This document shows, in pieces, positions 45,019 through 55,198 of a stretch of DNA of 64,000 bases; position 1 is the first letter of the stretch, and the number at the start of each line of letters is the position of its first letter. This DNA is from Asparagopsis taxiformis (taxonomy: Eukaryota; Rhodophyta; Florideophyceae; Bonnemaisoniales; Bonnemaisoniaceae). Location: assembly GCA_030407315.1 (NCBI GenBank), contig JALQPE010000059.1, positions 1 through 64,000 on the forward strand, written 5' to 3'. The translations under genes were made by a program, and so were the position numbers. Under the pieces are notes generated by a model. That model had not been told where the DNA came from and searched no databases. It worked only from the letters and a program-made list of their open reading frames with translations.

Positions 45019-46784
45019 CGTTGCAGACTTCTTCAACCACTAGCCAACGACCTCTGATATTCACTTTGCGAGGTTCAACTTGCACTTCAGACGAACTATA
45101 CTGGGCAATATTGATGCATGTCTCGCTTGCTGAAGGAGATTTACTCTTTTCCGCTACTTCTCCGCTATAGTGCAGAATTATATTTCTCCGCCACTAAATT
45201 CAACCATTACGAAACCTTTCCTGGCTTTCATTCGATCCAATGAACTGTTTCACCACAATGATTTGTCCTATGCTCATTACATTATGCACAATGATTGCTA
45301 TTTCATCCAGGCTCGACCTACTCAATATCGTTTTGCTATCTTGTATCGCATTTCCTAAACACCAGCCTGGCCAAGACGTATCCACTTCCGTTTGTTACGC
45401 AGTGATGCTCTAAGCACTAATACTGAATCTGATTTTCTCATGCACGTAGTTCCTACTCGTATACTCTACCATATTCTCGGCCCTATTCACGAGGTGAAAA
45501 CACGATGTCTCGTTGAATCGTACTCGGTGTGATATCTTAAATTAGCATACATTTATATATTGCAATGCAGACTCACTGCTCGCTTGCAACATGAAAATTA
45601 TAAAAATTCTTCGACACTGCTGTTTCCTAACCGCCACCATCCACGTGGCCCGCTTTGACTGCCTGCCAAGTGTACTCGGAGCATACAATGACGTTATCGA
45701 TATATACCATCCAAATCATCAATGGAAGCGCGGACTCCTCGTCCAGGAAAGTGCGCCATTTTTCTTACTCTTCACCTCCGCCTGTGCTGTAGGCCCCATA
45801 TGCTAGTGTTTTTCCTATATTTCTGTAGTGATGACGTCATTCTAGACAATAAAAGGCGGTAGAACATACGATAATGTGCGCCTCCTCTGCCAGATCATGT
45901 GCTTCCAAGCGTAATTCGCAGCCTAGGTATCGTTTTTCTGGGCCTCCCATCGCACCGCTCCGTTTCAAATTCATCCCTCTATTGTTCTCCTACACGTCTT
46001 TTCCGCCCGCAGAGTGCTACTTAAACGACAGATTCTGGAAATCCCTGTTTCCATCTCCATATCCGTCGGAAGAAAAAGCATCAGTAATTATAATTACTGC
46101 TCCGGAAGCGTATACGCTTCCGGAGCAGTGTACATGGTACGTCACTACATTTCACGCCACTAACCCAGTATTCTATTCGTTTTCTCAAGTTTCCAGTCGG
46201 CGAGTTTTCCAATTCTCCTTTCGTTCATCTTTCTCTCTCACTCCTCCATTTTTGTTGCTCTGCCTGTGAGTACAGATTTCGATTTGGGATGCAATGGTAT
46301 TCGTTAAGGTACGTTAGTCTCCTAGTAACCATCAGTTTCCCATTCCAATGTTTCCCATTCCAATTCAACGTCACTAACTTGTTTCCTTTCACTACATCTG
46401 TTTTTTCTCTTTCTCTTCATTTCCTAGCTTATTCATGCAGCGCAATCAGTTGATAGATTTGTAGACTTTCTGGTACTTTTAGTTTTACTCTTCATAATAG
46501 TGTTGGTTGTAGTAGCAGTTCTAACATAGGGATATTTTACTCTCAATGTATCCTGCGCAAATAAACAAATCCAGAGTGAAGCTTCCCATATTGCACCCTC
46601 TTAGATTGCTACATATCTCTAGCTCATAGTCACTACGAAATAAAAATTCCTAGCCGTACAATTGTGACCATTCTCACGAAGATACCATCCATTACCCATC
46701 CTCGTAGCACTAGAACTGCCTCCCTCTACCCCAAAAAGATGCCCACGACAGCATGACGCTCCATCTCATCCACCACTCCCAGAC
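45019..46784. other. No gene seen; one perfect palindrome
   Basis: AT-rich, with short frames only. At 46096-46129 there is a perfect 34-bp palindrome (arm ACTGCTCCGGAAGCGTA), preceded directly by AGTAATTATAATTACT, another palindrome. Confidence 0.55.
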
Positions 46785-47470
46785 ACTGAATTTTACTATA
46801 TCAGGACACTACTTTTACTGTCTCCAGGTGCTGCCCAGGGCAGCACAAAATACTGTCTCCAGGTGCTGCCCAGGGCAGCACAAAGTACTGTCTACAGGTG
46901 CTGCCCAGGGCAGCACGAAACACTGTCTACAGGTGCTGCCCAGGGCAGCACAAAGTACTGTCTCCAGGTACTGCCCAGGGCAGCACAAAGTACTGTCTAC
47001 AAGTGCTACCCAGGGCGGCACAAAATACTGTCTACAGGTGCTGCCCAGGACAGTGAAAATCACTGTCTCCAGTTACTGCCCAGGACAGTGAAAATCACTG
47101 TCTCCAGGTATTGCCCAGGACAGTGCACCGTGTTGGTTCCATCTATTGTCCCAGGCAGCGTATTTCACTATCCGGCCATGTTGCCTTGGCCAATACAAAA
47201 CACTATCCGCCAACACTGCCCAGTACAGTAAATTACATCATATCCAACTATTGAATAAATCATTAATTTTTACTGTCTCCATTCATTGCCTCAGACAGTA
47301 CTGTGAGACAGTGTTTTTTACTGTCTGCAGACAGTGTTCCGTACTGTCTGCCAGACAGTGCAAATCACTGTCTCCAAGTGTGGCATTAATTTTCATTTGC
47401 CGCATAGTGATTTTTACTGTCTGAGACAGTAAAAATCACTGTCTCGCAGTACTGTCTGAGGCCCCCTTTT
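46785..47470. repeat. Right subterminal repeats of element P
   Basis: A tandem run of GTGCTGCCCAGGGCAGCAC units joined by AAAGTACTGTCTACAG, about 39 bp long and repeated some nine times (46820-47120), then GACAGTAAAAATCACTGTC-type palindromes up to the terminus. Confidence 0.88.
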
Positions 47471-47483
47471 CAACACCGTAGTG

Positions 47484-47926
47484 CCGCCCATTTGGCAAAA
47501 CCCAAACCGGGTCGACAAACTCGCTCAAGCGCGAAGAAGAAGAAAGCCACGGCAAACCCCGTAAGGTCTTTGGAAACCACCCCCAATGGGGAACAAGAGA
47601 AAGCGCCACAGGGCACGCAACCGAACTCGGAACGAGTAGCTCTCCCTGAAGGGACGAAGGAAACCCCAGAGGGAAGTAGCGACGCCGAACGCGCAACCTC
47701 AGAGGAGGAATATCCCATCGATGATCTCCTAGATTACGTCACTGACGACGACGGGGAACAATGGTTCCTGGTAAAGTGGTATGGCTACCGAAAGCCGACA
47801 TGGACGCAACGCGCGAACGTCCCCCCTGAATGGGCATCAAGGTACTTCCGTCGAAGACAACACCGCGGAGGTGACCGGCAACCACGCCGAGCGCGCACGC
47901 GCAAACCCAAGAGAGGGAAGAAGTAG
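47484..47926 (+). pseudogene. pol: C-terminal end of family 1 Pol with chromodomain
   Basis: It is the continuation of the frame interrupted at 17689. It is Lys/Arg-rich, then carries a chromodomain: EEEYPIDDLLDYVTDDDGEQ, WFLVKWYGYRKPTW and a basic tail, stop at 47924-47926. Chromodomains at the end of integrase steer chromoviruses to chromatin marks. The reversed copy at 58840-60231 has the same domain uninterrupted. Confidence 0.88.
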
Positions 47927-48233
47927 AATAACCCCACAGGGATAAGAACCTAACAAGGTACCCACTGGGTGAAGCTACCAAACCTCGGAGGGTCAAGCCA
48001 AAAAGGGCGCACTTTATCAACGCCAACCGGAGCCACTGTGGAAATTTAGATTTCAGGAAATGAAAAAAAATTGGCCAATAGGGGTTCAACAAACAAGTTC
48101 ACACGTCATCGTGATGATGCATCTATAATGTACCTCAGAGGTGCCTCAGGACTACCTGATGAACAATGGCGCAACGCAAAAGCGTGTTCAAACTACCGTT
48201 AGAGGTTATTTTCCCAAAGGCAATTGCCAGTCC
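47927..48233. other. Spacer between pol and the antisense ORF
   Basis: Contains AACCTCGGAGGGTCAAGCCA and AAAAAGGGCGCACT, shared with 58780-58830 of the reversed copy. No gene. It should hold the ends of both convergent transcripts. Confidence 0.5.
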
Positions 48234-51200
48234 TTAGCGACGATAATGGCTAGAAGGCCGAGGCCGATGAGAGGCAGACGGTGCCGTAGGGGCAGGAGCG
48301 CGTACATTCGTCGAAGGACGAGGATGGCGGGGTGAAACCCTTGCGAAGGTAGGATTACGACGCAAACCGCGTTGCGGAACTGCACTAGAACCCCGACGAC
48401 GGGCAGGCACAGGGCCATGCGAAGACGCAACCGCAGAGGCGGATAACCCAACTGTTGGGATGGACGCGGGAGGCGGAGAAACATCTGGCGACTCAGGCGA
48501 CCCCAACCGGGCATCGAGACGCGCAAGCAGAGGATTACTAGCATCCGCAGCACCCACGGGGGAATGAAGACGAGTACGCACGTTGCGTTCGGGAAGACCC
48601 TCATCGGGAGATCGAGCGCGACGACGCGAGTAACCAGGCTGAACTGCCTCCTCGCCACCCTCTTCGGGAATAACTGCTTGCTGCAGTAGACGCCTGGCGT
48701 CCTCCAACTCACCTTCTAACTCCCCAACCCGGGTTCGCAATTCTGCTGCCTCCAGGCGTGCGGCCTCAACCTCCCTATCCGCTGTGCGGCGACGCTCTCG
48801 GGCGATGTTACGCTGTTCGCGTCCTTGTTTATAGCGAGCAGCTAACGTGATGCACGACAATGCGAGTCCATCCAACGCGGATCTTACGATGTAACGCCCA
48901 TTGGCAGAGGCAAAAATGGAAGCCACCGTACCATCCCCGAGATCATCGGCCAACCGCCGCACATGCGGAATCGATAGCAATTCGCGACTCGACAATTCCC
49001 CACGTAGGATATCAACAGCAGGAGGCTGACGCGCGACTACATCATCACCGTTCACGGATGGCTCAGAGCCTTGGTCTGATGTCAGAAGCGCCTCCATGGC
49101 GGGACCCACTTGGGATGAAGGGGCAGCTGCAGGCTGAGGGGTTGGCGCGGTAGGCGCGACGGTCATCGGGACCTGACTTTCGTACAAGTCATCAGCACCA
49201 CTGGGTGGTAAGGAAGCAACAGGAGCGAAGCTCCGTCCTGCGTAAGGCGAACGCCCAGCTGGGCCTCCCGCCTCGGCGGCTGTCCACCACGGACGCGGCA
49301 CAAATGCCTCGCCAACAGGCTGATATTTGTAAGAGTCGGGATGACCGTCGGAATACCTGTCAGGCTCCACGCCGTAGTACCCATCTTCGGTGAACTCACC
49401 ATCTCTGCGATAAGGCGGCAGCTCTGCGACTGTACCATCTCGATGGTTTAACACGTTAATACGTAACGCCCTCACCGGCAAGTCAACAGTCCTGTAGATA
49501 ACCACCTTCTCCGGTGCCACTCCCGTGATGTTGGTACTGACCAATTCCTGCGGGTAATCATCACCCCCAAGGGCCACCTTCAGCAACCGACGCACTACCG
49601 AACCAGGTAACTCCCGACTATAGGGGACCACGTCCGACACCGGAACCTTCGGGATATCGTACCAAGTACTGCTCACCCTATTGAGGAGTTCCTCCGCCAT
49701 CACCGGCACAAAGCCCCGCGTCTCGGCGGTACGAGCCAACTCGATCCCTATAAGGATATCCCTCTCCAGCTCGAGGTATGATCGGAACCTGTCCATTCGC
49801 CATTCGGGCGCGTCGCGAAGAGCGGAATTATGGAAGTACACCAGCGACGGAGGGTCGGCAACGGGCAAACACATCGGTGGAGATGACTTGCCTTCCCAAG
49901 TGGGATCATCCCATAGCGGGTCCAAAGCTTCCCTAGCTACCTTCATGGGCCTAGTGGCCGGCTCAGCCGAGCTACCATGACGGTGCGCGAACACGCGATA
50001 ATCGTTCGCCGTCACTTGGCGCCCCATTCTTCGGGAAGTAACCCTAGCGTGCAAATGCATATGGTGCTCATAGCTACCCGTATCGGGACGTGGAGGATAC
50101 GCAAACCAGCGAGACCGAATCATCGGCATGTCCGCTACGGAGCCTTGGTACGATCCTTCTTGGAACAAGCGACGATTCATACGTTCGACGTAGAGCGCAT
50201 CTCCGGGATGGAGCAGGAAAGTCCTGTCGCTGCATAGTGTATGAGGGACACGGAAGTGACGCATAGGGCGACTCGAAGGGAGACGGGCGTAGGCCGACCA
50301 ACATTCGTTTTGAACCTGATGGTTTTGACCCCGGAGGGAGCTCATGAGAAGCATATCGCGACGTAATTCGCTTCTCGGGCGATCCGTAAAGTCCCTACGA
50401 GGGAGTCGCGCAAACGGGTAGTGTTCCCAAGGAGCCGCGAGCTCACGCCTGGAAGGCAAGGCTTGCGAGTCGAATACCACCAACTCATCAGCATTTGCTG
50501 GGTAGAATTCTCCCATGGAGCGCCAATTGGCAGTCGGCTTAGGTGCCCGAGGGGGGGTGTCGTGAGACGGAGCAGCTGGTGCTGAGGCAGACGCAACCGC
50601 GTAAGGGTCAACTAGGGCGGTGCCCGACGGTCTTACGCCTACAGAGGCATCGGCGGCAGCCGCACCAGACCCACTTCGGGTAACCCTGCCAGTAGAGGCA
50701 TATGGGTCTAGGACCTTCTCTACAGGTTGAGCATTAGCCTTCTCGGCTGCAGCCTTCTCGGCTTCTGCCCGAGCAGCCGCGCGGCGCAACTCTTCTTCTC
50801 TACGCTTTCGAGCGTCCGCCAGAATTTGCTGGTTGCGGCGCCCATAGTCCTCATAGGGATTCGCTGACGCGTCATGACCAGAAGAGGTACGAGCCGCTGG
50901 GGCGGAAGGACGAGAAGTAATCGGACGCGAACTTGGCGAAGGCCTGACATTCGGCTGCCTTGTTGGCCTGGCCGTAGCGCCTCCCTCGGCGACGACTTCT
51001 ATCACCTCCTCGGTGTCGGCCGGCATGGCTCCCCTTGGGGACGGGCCGGCGGCCTTCGATGACTCACCTTCGCGTGACGGCGGATTAACCGATGACGGTT
51101 TGGCACTTGCCACTGGGGTGGAAGGCTTCGGGGAAGCAGGCGATTCAGCCGGAACAGAGTCGCGCTCTTGTGCGCTAGCCCTGGTAGGGGGGACCGTCTC

Positions 51201-51500
51201 TTCGGAACGTGCTTGCGCACTCGCAACCTTGCCAGCAGGCGACGCTGGATCAGCGGTGCCTTTGGCGGCAGTCGAACGCGTTCGCGTTTGCGATTGAGCC
51301 GCGGTGGCTGACGGCACGCGTGGCGCTGAAGTCGACGAAGACTTAGCCGGTGTAGGCGGGACCCCGGTGCGGGAAGAGGAAGCCTGATGGCGAGTTGTGG
51401 GACGGCGAACGCTGGAGCGTGTGGTAGGACGGTTGGGCGAACCCATATTGTCTCCTTCCTCTTCAGAGGATTCGAATTGTATCGGAGCTCGAGGGGACAT
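48234..51500 (-). CDS. Antisense accessory protein of the family 1 chromovirus (1088 residues)
   Basis: A continuous frame antisense to gag-pol, lying between pol and the 3' LTR, from ATG 51500 to the stop at 48234 (the frame is open a further 43 codons upstream without ATG). Residues 1-320 are low-complexity Ser/Pro/Ala/Thr with Arg. A run of Ala/Glu/Arg (RREEELRRAAARAEAEKAAA) near 260 may be helical. About 325-690 is a globular-looking core (MLLMSSLRGQNHQVQNECWS, FRVPHTLCSDRTFLLHPGD, DPPSLVYFHNSALRDAPEW). About 890-940 is a strong coiled coil (AAELRTRVGELEGELEDARR), followed by a basic tail. The core pattern recurs in the family 2 antisense ORF at 7668-9224. No known domain, no zinc knuckle and no clear signal or membrane anchor. 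It is intact although gag and pol carry stops. A promoter would lie at 51501-52001 or in the LTR, on the minus strand. Confidence 0.75.
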   Translation of the reverse strand: MSPRAPIQFESSEEEGDNMGSPNRPTTRSSVRRPTTRHQASSSRTGVPPTPAKSSSTSAPRVPSATAAQSQTRTRSTAAKGTADPASPAGKVASAQARSEETVPPTRASAQERDSVPAESPASPKPSTPVASAKPSSVNPPSREGESSKAAGPSPRGAMPADTEEVIEVVAEGGATARPTRQPNVRPSPSSRPITSRPSAPAARTSSGHDASANPYEDYGRRNQQILADARKRREEELRRAAARAEAEKAAAEKANAQPVEKVLDPYASTGRVTRSGSGAAAADASVGVRPSGTALVDPYAVASASAPAAPSHDTPPRAPKPTANWRSMGEFYPANADELVVFDSQALPSRRELAAPWEHYPFARLPRRDFTDRPRSELRRDMLLMSSLRGQNHQVQNECWSAYARLPSSRPMRHFRVPHTLCSDRTFLLHPGDALYVERMNRRLFQEGSYQGSVADMPMIRSRWFAYPPRPDTGSYEHHMHLHARVTSRRMGRQVTANDYRVFAHRHGSSAEPATRPMKVAREALDPLWDDPTWEGKSSPPMCLPVADPPSLVYFHNSALRDAPEWRMDRFRSYLELERDILIGIELARTAETRGFVPVMAEELLNRVSSTWYDIPKVPVSDVVPYSRELPGSVVRRLLKVALGGDDYPQELVSTNITGVAPEKVVIYRTVDLPVRALRINVLNHRDGTVAELPPYRRDGEFTEDGYYGVEPDRYSDGHPDSYKYQPVGEAFVPRPWWTAAEAGGPAGRSPYAGRSFAPVASLPPSGADDLYESQVPMTVAPTAPTPQPAAAPSSQVGPAMEALLTSDQGSEPSVNGDDVVARQPPAVDILRGELSSRELLSIPHVRRLADDLGDGTVASIFASANGRYIVRSALDGLALSCITLAARYKQGREQRNIARERRRTADREVEAARLEAAELRTRVGELEGELEDARRLLQQAVIPEEGGEEAVQPGYSRRRARSPDEGLPERNVRTRLHSPVGAADASNPLLARLDARLGSPESPDVSPPPASIPTVGLSASAVASSHGPVPARRRGSSAVPQRGLRRNPTFARVSPRHPRPSTNVRAPAPTAPSASHRPRPSSHYRR

Positions 51501-51989
51501 CCTGGAAGCCAGTAGAGGCGGTGACGGACGTTGATAAAAACCCTGAAGCGGGACGAATGAGCGGCCTATTGGCTTAAGTCTCCGGGAGGGAGCTGCGTTA
51601 TTCAACCCAGGAAGGGGATCGCGAGGCAATGGGCCGAATCGGCAAATGCAAGCCTCGAATTGGCACCGCTCGTGCGATCGCGCGGCTAATTATTTAGCAG
51701 ATGGACGCAAAAACCCTTTGAGGGATAGTGGAAAGGACGCGAATGCGTGGATGCAGTTGGACACCGAAAGGGTGAATACGCTGTGTCGCGTTAGGATGAG
51801 GATGAACCTGGAGCAGGTATGAATTCCAATAGGAAAACGGTCGGGCGGAACTCGGGAAGAGTCGGATGGACAACACATTTAGTGTGCACGCGCCGCGCGC
51901 GGGAAAATTTTGAATTGCACAATGCAACGGCCACAGCCAAAAATTGTAATTTTTATTTGATCAAATTTTGTCGGGACGACAAATCTCTC
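51501..51989. other. Region between antisense ORF and 3' LTR
   Basis: No further gene. Reading leftwards it holds an AT-rich ATCAAATAAAAATTACAA block at 51943-51960, which could be the core promoter of the antisense gene, and CCTATTGG (a CCAAT-type box) near 51830. Identical sequence lies in the reversed copy at 55897-56385. Confidence 0.45.
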
Positions 51990-52001
51990 AGGAGGGGGCC
52001 G
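51990..52001 (+). other. Polypurine tract
   Basis: AGGAGGGGGCCG directly before the 3' LTR: the primer for plus-strand synthesis. Confidence 0.75.
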
Positions 52002-52687
52002 TGTCGTACCGCCTGGCGGTCCTCGCTGATCGAGCCGTGTCGCTTCCCTATTGGGTACCCACTTACGGGATGTGCCAATCAGAAGGCACCAGCCAACTGG
52101 CGTGTTTCCTATACTTAGGACCAGCTATGGCTGACAAATAACCCCACCCGGGCCTATCGGCCCCGGCCAAGACCCCACAAGGGGGCAAATTTTAACTTAG
52201 GCTGATCAGCCATACATTACAATGTAAGCCTATTGGCAATGACCTCGCGGGTAGGCGAGCGCCAGTAATTGGGTTCTGATTGGTCACTAACTGGATATTT
52301 ATTCCTAACCACTAACCCTAGCTTACAGTAGACTTAGTATAAAACGGCCACTGGAATAGCCAGTAGGCACGGTTTCTAGAGTAACGTAAACTCAAGTGGA
52401 ATTACGACCCACTGGAACAGTGTTCGCATACCTATTGTTCAACCCCTCTCCGGGAAAACCTTAGGGTTAGCCAACAGCTCGACGGATTACGTCATCTTGC
52501 TCCATTAATACGCCTCTCGCGTGAGCACCCCTTTGTCACGCAACCCCCTCCGGGTAACGACACCTTCTCTCTCACGAGACTACCCGCTGGGTACCTATAA
52601 GGTTCATCTGCTCTACCACTTCCTCTACCGAGGCTCGGGACACCTGTCGGGTGGTTTGCCGCTCTAGCGGATTTTCTACCTGCTACA
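52002..52687 (+). repeat. 3' LTR, family 1
   Basis: 686 bp, the partner of 10424-11109 with one visible difference. It is followed by ATATG, the right target duplication (52688-52692). Confidence 0.93.
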
Positions 52688-52692
52688 ATATG

Positions 52693-53019
52693 GTTCCGCC
52701 GTTCCATCATTCCAGCATAGAATTTCCAAAAATAATGGAATATGCCACCTCTGGTCACCGTCATGACCAACGCGACGTGTCTTTGTCCTTTCCAATGTTA
52801 TTTTTCCGTACAGTACTGGAAAATTCCACCTGTCACGGTGCTTACACCCACTCCCACGGCGCAGTTCCATTCCATTACATTCTTTACGGTATTTCCACTA
52901 CTTATCTATGGCACGGCGCCGGTAATTTCTGGGATTTTTTTGATGGTTTGCCATTCCACTAATTTCTAATGGTCCAGACCATATAATTTACTGGTTTTTC
53001 AAAAAATTGCTTATGCTGT
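52693..53019. other. Unique sequence after the chromovirus
   Basis: AT-rich flank with TTCCA motifs; no gene. It would be continuous with 10217-10423 before the insertion. Confidence 0.5.
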
Positions 53020-55191
53020 GTGAGCCGATTTGGCTAAGCACCGCGAGGTGTTCGAGCCCTCCTGTCTCGGTAGTCAGGCTCAGGTTAGAGGTGGTAGAGC
53101 TAAGGCGGATCGCCTGCTTGACTGTGGGTTGTAAGGCCACACAGACGATACGTCGAGAATCTTGGTTCAAGTGATACTGCTATGCAGGTGAGAGGTTGGC
53201 TTGTCATGCCAACCCTAAAGGGGTAGAAGGGATAGCGCAAAAACTGTATTAGTGGTAGACTGAAGCGGTAGTGTGTGACGGTGATACACCGGGTGTCAAC
53301 GGACACTTAGTGTGTGAGGGGAATGACCAACGGTCGAGAAGGAAATGAAGGGGAGCTGATACAGCGTGAATGGTGGTCCACCAAGCAGGCGAGGGCACCT
53401 GATAGGTGGAGAAGGGTGAGTGGGCACGTGTCCCACGGGTGGCACGAGCAGGGAAGAGACCCTGGAAAGGCAGATGAGAAGCTGGTACAGCGAGGCGGCG
53501 ACGCCGGAGGCGCTGATACAGCGGCAAGAGTAAGGCCTGACTTGTGCCACGCACTATAGCCACAGGCGGAGTACGCAAGAAGTTACTGCGATCCGCAGGA
53601 TGGGAGCGAAGCGACACGATCAGGTCCGGTGGTACACCAAGAGGCCGAAGACTCCTGATAGAGGGGCACGCGCGCCACAGGTCGCGCGTGGAAAGGGGAT
53701 AATGCTGATACAGCGGGTGGAGTGCCAAAGGAAAACGCTGGATCAGCGACGAACGGGTACCGGAAGGGTGCCAAGAACTATATCCAAGGGAGAAACAGGG
53801 TAGATGAGACTGTGGGGGTTAAGGCACAACTTGGGAGAAGGTGTTCCGGTCGAAGGTACCTCCGAATCCCTGAGGTGGGGAGCGGAGGGTAGTTTATATA
53901 GACTAGGAGGTAGCTCTAGGAGGGGTAAAATGAAGGGTAACTACGAGGAGCTACGAGGAGTAGGCATCGGGAGATCAACCAATAGGAGAGGAGAATGGGA
54001 GATATTGTTGGTGGTGGCGGATCTGGAAACGGTCATAAGGAGAGTGTGACAGGGAGGGCCACGTGTCCGAGTCCAGCAATGTCACACGTGTAAGAGGCCG
54101 GCAGGAACCACTGACACGTGGAAACCTGGAGCCGGGCGCGACCGGGCCCCGCAGGGTTGCTTACAGTGTAACCTTACATTTCTTATATGTAAGCTTACAG
54201 TTGAAATTTCATTGAAAAAACGAGGTTTCCGTCAGTTACAGTTGTAAGTTACCTGTCACACGGGCGTATGTGTGTAAGTAACCCTGTAAGTGGGGCGAAA
54301 GTGGCTAAAAAAGTCATGTAATCTTGTAAGTAACCGTGTCAGTCACATGACAGGTGTTGTAAGTGTATCATAACATGTAAGTAGCCTGCTCAAGTGTCTC
54401 CTAGGTGGTGTAAGGTATGTGGAAAGCTGTAAGTAGCCTCGTAGGAGTGGTTACTGTAAGCTTCCCTTGTAGTTGGGAGCTGTGGAATGTTACTATCTTA
54501 TTGGTTGGTCGGGGTATGGTGTTATAAGAACAGGAATCTAGTGTTTACCATGAGGTCTAGAGGACTGATCCCTGACAGAGACGGTGAAATGCACCTCGGG
54601 AGCAAAATGACAACCGAACTTCCGGTAACTTTACAATCGAAGAACTGGGCGATCCGCCGTAAAATAAATACTATGTTACAGCACGGTGGCTAGCCCTAAG
54701 TGAACTTCTACGGTTGTCAGTGGATAGGCTAAATACTGGTACAGCAGGGCGGTCGGAAAAACCCTAAGTGCCCGTCGTGGTAAAACCACTGTTAGTGTAG
54801 TGTACACCAGCTAGTGCTGGTTTAAAACTTCAGTGTACCACAGAGTCCAAGTGTACTGCGTTCAGTGATTCACTGTGGACAGGCAAAGTATCCAAAATAC
54901 GATGGGATTCAAAGTTCCAAAAAATATGTTACAAATTATTGGTGTTTCACCATGAAAGGTGGTCCACCACATGGCATTGCACCACAAATCGATCTACCCG
55001 ACACCGCCCTCGGGCTACTAGGATCGCACGAGGCGTCAGCCTCGTGGAATCGGCGCTCTCACTCGTGGGTTCGAAGCCTTATCCCTATCCTCTTATCCTC
55101 CTCGGAGATACAATCTATCAAAAAGGGCTAAGGTCCTAAAGCGCTTCGCCAAGTGGCATTGCAATACAGGTGCTTAGCCGAATCGGCTCAC
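53020..55191. mobile_element. Possible TIR-bounded element, 2.2 kb, no recognised gene
   Basis: GTGAGCCGATTTGGCTAAGC begins at 53020 and its near-complement (22 of 23 bases) ends at 55191. Inside are repeated GCTGATACAGCG motifs (53350-53740) and a cluster of TGTAAGTTACC / CTGTAAGTAG motifs (54180-54470). No transposase is visible and no target duplication could be shown. It could be a non-autonomous DNA transposon or simply an inverted repeat. Confidence 0.4.
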
Positions 55192-55198
55192 TACCCTA

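Larger units (their letters stand above)
17690..47483. mobile_element. Element P: 29.8-kb CACTA-like DNA transposon with captured gene pieces
   Basis: The left end is CACTACGGTGTTG (17690-17702) and the right end its exact reverse complement (47471-47483). The two bases CC on each side (17688-17689 and 47484-47485) are a target duplication: the uninterrupted homologous site at 59295-59310 has only one copy. Both ends carry clustered GACAGTAAATTTACTGTC-type palindromes, typical of the subterminal repeats of CACTA elements. A CACTA terminus with a 2-bp duplication points to the CACTA/EnSpm superfamily. Inside are decayed YicG-like, ArgJ and 2OG-oxygenase-like genes, hairpin arrays and the nested element Q. 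No transposase was recognised inside, so it was probably moved in trans. Without Q it would be about 14.7 kb. Confidence 0.88.
10424..52687 (+). mobile_element. Full-length Ty3/gypsy chromovirus, interrupted by a 29.8-kb DNA transposon
   Basis: The 5' LTR is 10424-11109 and the 3' LTR 52002-52687; each is 686 bp, begins TG and ends CA, and by eye they differ at one position (A near 10924, C in the 3' copy). The five bases before and after the element are both ATATG. Order inside: primer site, gag, pol (protease, reverse transcriptase, RNase H, integrase, chromodomain), an antisense ORF, then the polypurine tract. Without the insertion at 17690-47483 the element is about 12.5 kb. The near-identical LTRs mean a recent insertion, so the nested transposon arrived even later. 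Gag and pol contain three stop codons, so this copy is probably not autonomous. Confidence 0.92.

Noticed and set aside
44643..45170. 175-codon plus-strand frame
   Set aside because: It is opposite to the protein-like minus-strand gene split by element Q, whose continuity across the insertion supports the minus strand.
46753..47231. 112- and 122-codon frames with VLPRAAQ-like repeats
   Set aside because: They translate the 39-bp subterminal repeat of element P, which has length divisible by three.
53020..53065. A-box/B-box-like sequence suggesting a tRNA-derived SINE
   Set aside because: The B-box resembles GGTTCGANNCC only partly, the A-box has a mismatch, and there is no tail or target duplication.
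54990..55090. tRNA-like sequence with a GGTTCGAAGCC box and a CACGAGGC/GCCTCGTG stem
   Set aside because: The T arm does not close (GTGGG opposite CCTTAT) and no acceptor stem could be formed.
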